Assembly: GCF_035974275.1 (NCBI RefSeq)
Contig: NZ_CP142422.1
Span: 4,836,001 to 4,900,000, forward strand
Direction: 5' to 3'
From: Chryseobacterium sp. MYb264
GTDB taxonomy: Bacteria; Bacteroidota; Bacteroidia; Flavobacteriales; Weeksellaceae
DNA: 64,000 nt
Shown: positions 60,181 through 64,000 of the stretch, piece after piece
How the letters are laid out: every line of letters begins with the position of its first letter
Position numbering within the stretch: the first letter of the stretch is position 1
Notes under the pieces: generated by a model
Seen by the model: the letters and a program-made list of their open reading frames with translations, nothing else
Database searches by the model: none
Told to the model about the DNA's origin: nothing
Program-made: the position numbers and the translations under genes

Positions 60181-60394
60181 TTGAAATATGTATTTAAATT
60201 CAATATTTAATATTTATTTTTCAATAAAAATAATTTTTTAATGATTATTGTTTAAATTCGTCCGATATTTTTACTCTTTTATTTTTGAAATATTAATAAT
60301 GTTTAATACTTTTGGAGGAATTATTATGATTTCCTCTTAAAATATAAAATTTAATGCTAAATTATTAATATATCCCCTATTGAATTTATTAACT

Positions 60395-61687
60395 ATGAAA
60401 AGATCTTTACTTTTATTATTACTACTGACATCGCTTGCATTGTGTGCTCAGATTAATCTTAACATTACGAGTACCGCTGTCGGAACAGCTCCGGTAAGTA
60501 GTTTTTTTTCTTACTCCTATGTACAGCAAATCTATACCCGACAGGAGATTAATGCTAATGCTGCTGGAGATATTACAGGTTTAACGTTTTATGTAGATCC
60601 GTCGGTCACTCTTAATGATTCCTCTAACTGGACGGTTTATCTGGGTCATACCTCAAAAATTTCTTTTACATCGGGTACAGACTGGGTTCCTTCTACTCAG
60701 CTGACTCAGGTCTTTTCAGGTAATGTGACGAGGAATAATAATAAAGTGGAAGTTAGTTTTACAGTGCCTTTTGCATATAATAATACAGATAATTTACTGA
60801 TTGCGGCAAAAGAGAATGCTCCGAGCATTGATATCAATAATTTTGATGAAGTCTTTAAAGTGTATTCGCATATTCCGTATTCTACGCTTTTCTATAAAGG
60901 TGATCAGGCTGTGGTGGATGTTGCTTCCCCACCGGGAGGGATCAGGGCAGATTATAAATCAGCCGTTACTTTTGCGGGATTAACATCAAATACTACGCCT
61001 GCTTGTGCAAGTATTTATTATCCGATAAGTGTAACGCAATTGTATTCTTTGTCTCCAAACATTAAGTGGGCGCCAGAGTACGGAGCAAATTCTTATAAAA
61101 TTTCAGTAGGAACGACTCCTGGAGGAACGGATGTTATCAATCAGCAGTCATTAACGGGAACAAATTATACCCTGCCAAATGCTCTGAATCGCGGAACGAC
61201 TTATTATATTAAAGTTTCCTCTGTATCTAATGGAATTGAATCTTCTGGTTGTACAGAGTTGGTATTGGCTATTCCGCCGGCTCCGGTAAATGACGCTTGT
61301 TCCGGTGCGTTACTAGCTTCCACTTTCCCTTATTCATATACACAGAATGATGCGATATCTGCAACCAATAATTCCGGAAATATCGCGGTTTGTGCGGATG
61401 CTATGAATGATGGGCTTTGGTTTAAACTCATCGGGGATGGCAGTCAGTATAAGATCACGGTTATCATGCCGGCCGACAGCCCTTTTGATCCTCAGCTGGA
61501 TGTGTATGCAGGTACCTGTTCCAGTCTTTCATGTGTGGCAAATGTTGATAACTACGGTGCTGCAACAGCGGAAACAGCGACTATAACAACTACTGCCGGG
61601 GTGGAATATTATATCAATGTGGGATCTTATGAAGAAACTGTTGATGTACCGGAAAGTTTATTTAATATTACCATTAACAAGCTGTAA
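60395..61687 (+). CDS. Secreted protein with fibronectin type III-like and pre-peptidase-like domains
   Basis: 430 residues from ATG 60395 (MKRSLLLLLLLTSLALCAQ, signal peptide); a TTG at 60380 is less likely. The first 220 residues form a beta-rich domain (SSFFSYSYVQQIYTRQEI, ITGLTFYVDPSVTLND), then a fibronectin type III-like segment (LYSLSPNIKWAPEYGANSYK, NRGTTYYIKVSSVSNG) and a C-terminal domain like bacterial pre-peptidase C (VNDACSGALLASTFPYSYTQ, DGLWFKLIGDGSQYKIT, FDPQLDVYAGTCSSLSC). Unlike similar Chryseobacterium proteins it ends at LFNITINKL without the T9SS sorting tail. Function unknown; adhesion or a truncated enzyme is possible. Confidence 0.7.
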   Translation: MKRSLLLLLLLTSLALCAQINLNITSTAVGTAPVSSFFSYSYVQQIYTRQEINANAAGDITGLTFYVDPSVTLNDSSNWTVYLGHTSKISFTSGTDWVPSTQLTQVFSGNVTRNNNKVEVSFTVPFAYNNTDNLLIAAKENAPSIDINNFDEVFKVYSHIPYSTLFYKGDQAVVDVASPPGGIRADYKSAVTFAGLTSNTTPACASIYYPISVTQLYSLSPNIKWAPEYGANSYKISVGTTPGGTDVINQQSLTGTNYTLPNALNRGTTYYIKVSSVSNGIESSGCTELVLAIPPAPVNDACSGALLASTFPYSYTQNDAISATNNSGNIAVCADAMNDGLWFKLIGDGSQYKITVIMPADSPFDPQLDVYAGTCSSLSCVANVDNYGAATAETATITTTAGVEYYINVGSYEETVDVPESLFNITINKL

Positions 61688-62028
61688 TAAGTACTTTAAA
61701 AGAATTAATTCTCTGTTTTTATTGAAATAAAATACTGAGGATTAGTCTATTATATTTTCTCTATTTTCTTTCATTTACTTAGTTTAAGAAATAAATAAAT
61801 TGAACGCTACGAAATTTCGTAGCGTTTTTTTTTGTTGTGTAAACTGAGCTTTTTTATAGCTCTGATTCTTTTATAAAATGTGATTGTTGAAACAGCCATT
61901 CAGCTTAGCGGTTCTGAATCTCGCATCAAACTCGAAATATTTAACAAACTTTAACTCAAAAATAGCATTCATTGTGTTGATTAATGCAAGTATTTATTGG
62001 AAATTTACCCATCATTTTAAATTAAGCT
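61688..62028. other. Gene-free interval with one terminator
   Basis: 341 bp between the secreted protein and the MoxR operon. Apart from the hairpin at 61803-61833, I see nothing that codes. The last 60 bp must hold the MoxR promoter; no exact TAnnTTTG was found. Confidence 0.5.
61803..61833 (+). terminator. Terminator, perfect 24-bp palindrome with T run
   Basis: AACGCTACGAAA (61803-61814) and TTTCGTAGCGTT (61815-61826), then seven or more T. It lies 116 bp after the secreted-protein stop. Confidence 0.9.
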
Positions 62029-63033
62029 ATGTCAGAGATCAATCAAGCTGAAGATATCCGTCAATTGACGGAACAGGTAAAAGAAGCAAATTACTTTTTT
62101 TCTCTTCTGAGACAGGAAATCAATAAGGTTATTATTGGGCAGGAATATATGATAGACCGCCTATTGGTAGGGCTTTTAGGGAATGGTCACGTTCTTTTGG
62201 AAGGCGTTCCCGGCTTGGCTAAAACCTTGGCGATCAAAACTCTGGCAGACGCTGTTCATGGTGAGTTTTCAAGAATTCAGTTTACGCCCGATTTGCTTCC
62301 TGCTGATGTTGTAGGAACAATGATCTATAATGTAAAAGACAACGATTTTTCGATAAAAAAAGGTCCTGTTTTTGCCAATTTCGTATTGGCGGATGAGATC
62401 AACCGTGCGCCTGCAAAAGTGCAATCTGCTCTGTTAGAAGTAATGCAAGAAAAGCAAGTAACCATCGGTGATGAAACAATGAAACTTCCTAAACCATTTT
62501 TGGTATTGGCAACTCAAAACCCAATCGATCAGGAAGGTACTTATCTGTTACCGGAAGCGCAAAGTGACCGTTTTATGCTGAAATGCACGATCGATTATCC
62601 AAAATTTGAGGATGAAAGAGCCGTAATGAGAATGGTTTCAACATCACATCAGCCGACTGTAAAACCAGTGATTTCACTTGAGCATATTGTGGCGGCAAAA
62701 GAATTAATTAATCAAATTTATCTTGACGAAAAGATCGAAAAATATATTCTGGATATGGTGTTTGCAACACGTTTTCCGGAAAATTACGGTCTTTCTGAAT
62801 TGAAAAATTATATCAGCTTTGGAGCTTCTCCGAGAGCGTCTATTAACTTGGCAATCGCTTCAAGAGCACACGCATTTTTAAAAGGAAGGGCTTTTGTAAT
62901 TCCTGAAGATGTAAAAGAGCTGGCAAAAGATGTGCTGAGACATAGAATTGGTTTAACGTTCGAAGCTGAAGCTGAAGAGATCTCATCAGAAGAAATTGTT
63001 AACAGAATTTTAGCTAAAATCCAGGCTCCGTAA
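62029..63033 (+). CDS. MoxR-family AAA+ ATPase
   Basis: 334 residues. Walker A is EGVPGLAKTLAIKTLADA near residue 58, Walker B is VLADEINRAPAKVQSALLEV near 120, sensor 1 lies in FLVLATQNPIDQEGTYLLPE, with AQSDRFMLKC after it, and the C-terminal lid has FGASPRASINLAIASRAHAF and FVIPEDVKELAKDVLRHRIG. MoxR proteins assist assembly of membrane or periplasmic complexes and are usually encoded beside DUF58 and VWA proteins. The next gene overlaps by one base and a DUF58 gene follows, which is the usual Bat-type arrangement apart from the inserted acetyltransferase. Confidence 0.93.
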   Translation: MSEINQAEDIRQLTEQVKEANYFFSLLRQEINKVIIGQEYMIDRLLVGLLGNGHVLLEGVPGLAKTLAIKTLADAVHGEFSRIQFTPDLLPADVVGTMIYNVKDNDFSIKKGPVFANFVLADEINRAPAKVQSALLEVMQEKQVTIGDETMKLPKPFLVLATQNPIDQEGTYLLPEAQSDRFMLKCTIDYPKFEDERAVMRMVSTSHQPTVKPVISLEHIVAAKELINQIYLDEKIEKYILDMVFATRFPENYGLSELKNYISFGASPRASINLAIASRAHAFLKGRAFVIPEDVKELAKDVLRHRIGLTFEAEAEEISSEEIVNRILAKIQAP

Positions 63034-63485
63034 TGAGTGAAGTGATCATTAGAAAAGCGGTTCAGGAAGATTGTGCTCCAATGTTGGAGCTAATCAAAGA
63101 ATTGGCTGATTATGAAAAAGCGTTGCATGAAGTAACCTTAACTTTGGAGCAATTCATTGAAGACGGATTCGGAAAATCGCCTGTTTGGGGAGCTTTTGTA
63201 GCCGAATTTAATGAAGAAATCGTTGGGATTTCTTTATATTATGACAGATATTCAACCTGGAAGGGAAGAAGATTGTATCTGGAAGATTTGGTAGTGACAG
63301 AAAAATTAAGAGGAAAACAAATTGGAAAGAATTTATTTGAAGCAACGATAGAACACGGAAAATCTAATCAATACAGCGGAATGGTTTTTCAGGTCTTAAA
63401 CTGGAACGAGCCGGCCATTAATTTCTACAAAAAATACAGTCCGAAATTTGATGATGAATGGTTTAATGTTTCAATTGAGTTTTAA
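63033..63485 (+). CDS. GNAT-family N-acetyltransferase (diamine acetyltransferase-like)
   Basis: 150 residues. It has the GNAT fold: the N-terminal VIIRKAVQEDCAPMLELIKE, the beta4 motif GRRLYLEDLVVTEKLRGKQI followed by GKNLFEATIEHG (acetyl-CoA pyrophosphate loop R/Q-x-x-G-x-G/K), and NWNEPAINFYKKYSPKFDDE with the catalytic-position Tyr. The pattern YLEDLVV and FYKKY with W near the end resembles spermidine/spermine acetyltransferase. Its start overlaps the MoxR stop by one base; the DUF58 gene begins 46 bp later. A polyamine acceptor is inference from similarity only. Confidence 0.83.
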   Translation: MSEVIIRKAVQEDCAPMLELIKELADYEKALHEVTLTLEQFIEDGFGKSPVWGAFVAEFNEEIVGISLYYDRYSTWKGRRLYLEDLVVTEKLRGKQIGKNLFEATIEHGKSNQYSGMVFQVLNWNEPAINFYKKYSPKFDDEWFNVSIEF

Positions 63486-63530
63486 GTTATAAATTTCCTG
63501 CAAACTATCATCTAAAACCTGCAACCTAAA

Positions 63531-64000
63531 ATGAAAATAAAAGATATTGTAAAAAAAGTCAAGCAAATAGAAATTCGAACTCGCAAGAAGACGGAGGCTA
63601 CACTGATGGGGCAATATCACAGTGCTTTTAAAGGACAGGGGATGACTTTCTCGGAAGTTCGTCCTTATCAGTTTGGAGATGAGATCCGCAGAATCGACTG
63701 GAATAAAACAGCGCGTTTCCGCGAACCTTTTGTAAAGGTAATGGAGGAAGAAAGAGAGCTGACGATGATGTTGGTTGTCGATATTTCTGCCTCAATGGAT
63801 TACGGAACAAAAACTCAGTTGAAAAGAGAATATGTTGCAGAAATCGCTGCAAGTTTAGGATTTTCAGCGGCAGGAAATAATGATAAAGTGGGATTGATTT
63901 TATTTGCGGATAAAGTCTATAAAGTGATTCCGCCACAAAAAGGGAGAAAACATATTCTTTCTATTATCAGTACTATTTTAATGGCAGATTATGTTCCTGC
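63531..64000 (+). CDS. DUF58 domain protein (cut by window edge)
   Basis: 157 residues are visible from ATG 63531 and the frame runs off the end. The DUF58 signature is complete: KGQGMTFSEVRPYQFGDEIR, RIDWNKTARFREPFVKVMEE and ERELTMMLVVDISASMDYG, where DxSxS is the start of a metal-ion-dependent adhesion site as in VWA domains. Such proteins work with MoxR in a Bat-type membrane complex. The gene is too long to appear as a closed ORF here, so it is easily missed. Its neighbours downstream of the window are probably BatA/BatB-like VWA proteins. Confidence 0.9.
   Translation, partial: MKIKDIVKKVKQIEIRTRKKTEATLMGQYHSAFKGQGMTFSEVRPYQFGDEIRRIDWNKTARFREPFVKVMEEERELTMMLVVDISASMDYGTKTQLKREYVAEIAASLGFSAAGNNDKVGLILFADKVYKVIPPQKGRKHILSIISTILMADYVP

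Overview
This 64 kb window is a low-GC chromosomal segment of a flavobacterium, most likely a Chryseobacterium-like member of the Weeksellaceae (inference). The pointers are a SusC/SusD pair, many lipoproteins, a secreted protein with a type IX secretion C-terminal domain, families typical of Bacteroidota (DUF4834, GxxExxY, YfhO, four-helix-bundle IVS-type protein), few visible Shine-Dalgarno sites, and many -7 boxes of the Bacteroidota form TAnnTTTG. Several of those boxes overlap TTG codons that would otherwise look like starts; I used them to choose later ATG starts for queG, glnS, the 17.7 kb dehydrogenase, the 20.5 kb small protein, ypdA and the PNGase F-like gene.

Layout. 0-3.7 kb: the end of a susC gene plus susD. 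3.7-4.55 kb: decayed dispersed repeats. 4.55-11.3 kb: housekeeping and repair genes (NPD-type oxidoreductase, alpha/beta hydrolase, HD protein, rhodanese, queG, DUF2459 protein, SRPBCC protein plus photolyase). 11.5-17.6 kb: a small secreted protein and a complete tripartite RND efflux operon. 17.7-20.3 kb: a 6PGDH-like dehydrogenase and IS copy 1. 20.5-27.2 kb: a small secreted protein, a TonB-dependent siderophore-type receptor, two ABC-2 permeases and an ATPase in tight succession, then an unlisted 59-residue double-glycine-leader, six-cysteine peptide gene. 27.6-32.3 kb: a TPR/membrane/HTH regulator, a GAF protein, a large conserved protein, an MBL hydrolase and tRNA-Leu. 32.3-34.9 kb: a truncated ISAon1/ISL3-type transposase in an array of repeats whose ends resemble the end of that element. 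34.98-35.25 kb: two tRNA-Phe genes in tandem. 35.3-44.6 kb: OlsF-like double acyltransferase, aspartate kinase, fbp, menC, glnS and an MFS transporter. 44.6-50.9 kb: palindromes, a TonB receptor, YpdA-like oxidoreductase, a lipoprotein, IS copy 2 and a TCTA microsatellite. 50.9-60.2 kb: mostly minus-strand genes (glycosyltransferase, GxxExxY, YfhO, DUF4834, lipoprotein, rlmB, IVS-type protein, DinB, PNGase F-like secreted protein). 60.4-64 kb: a secreted fibronectin-type protein and the start of a MoxR/DUF58 operon.

The most interesting places are the transport cluster with the GG-leader Cys-rich peptide (20.5-27.2 kb), the nested array that looks like non-autonomous elements sharing ends with the ISAon1-like transposase (32.3-34.9 kb), the PNGase F-like protein with its apparent catalytic residues in place, and proteins that keep a family fold but lack a signature residue (YpdA-like C14 to I, RND D408 to N, GAF/fRMsr-like first Cys to His). 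All family assignments come from reading motifs; no search was run.
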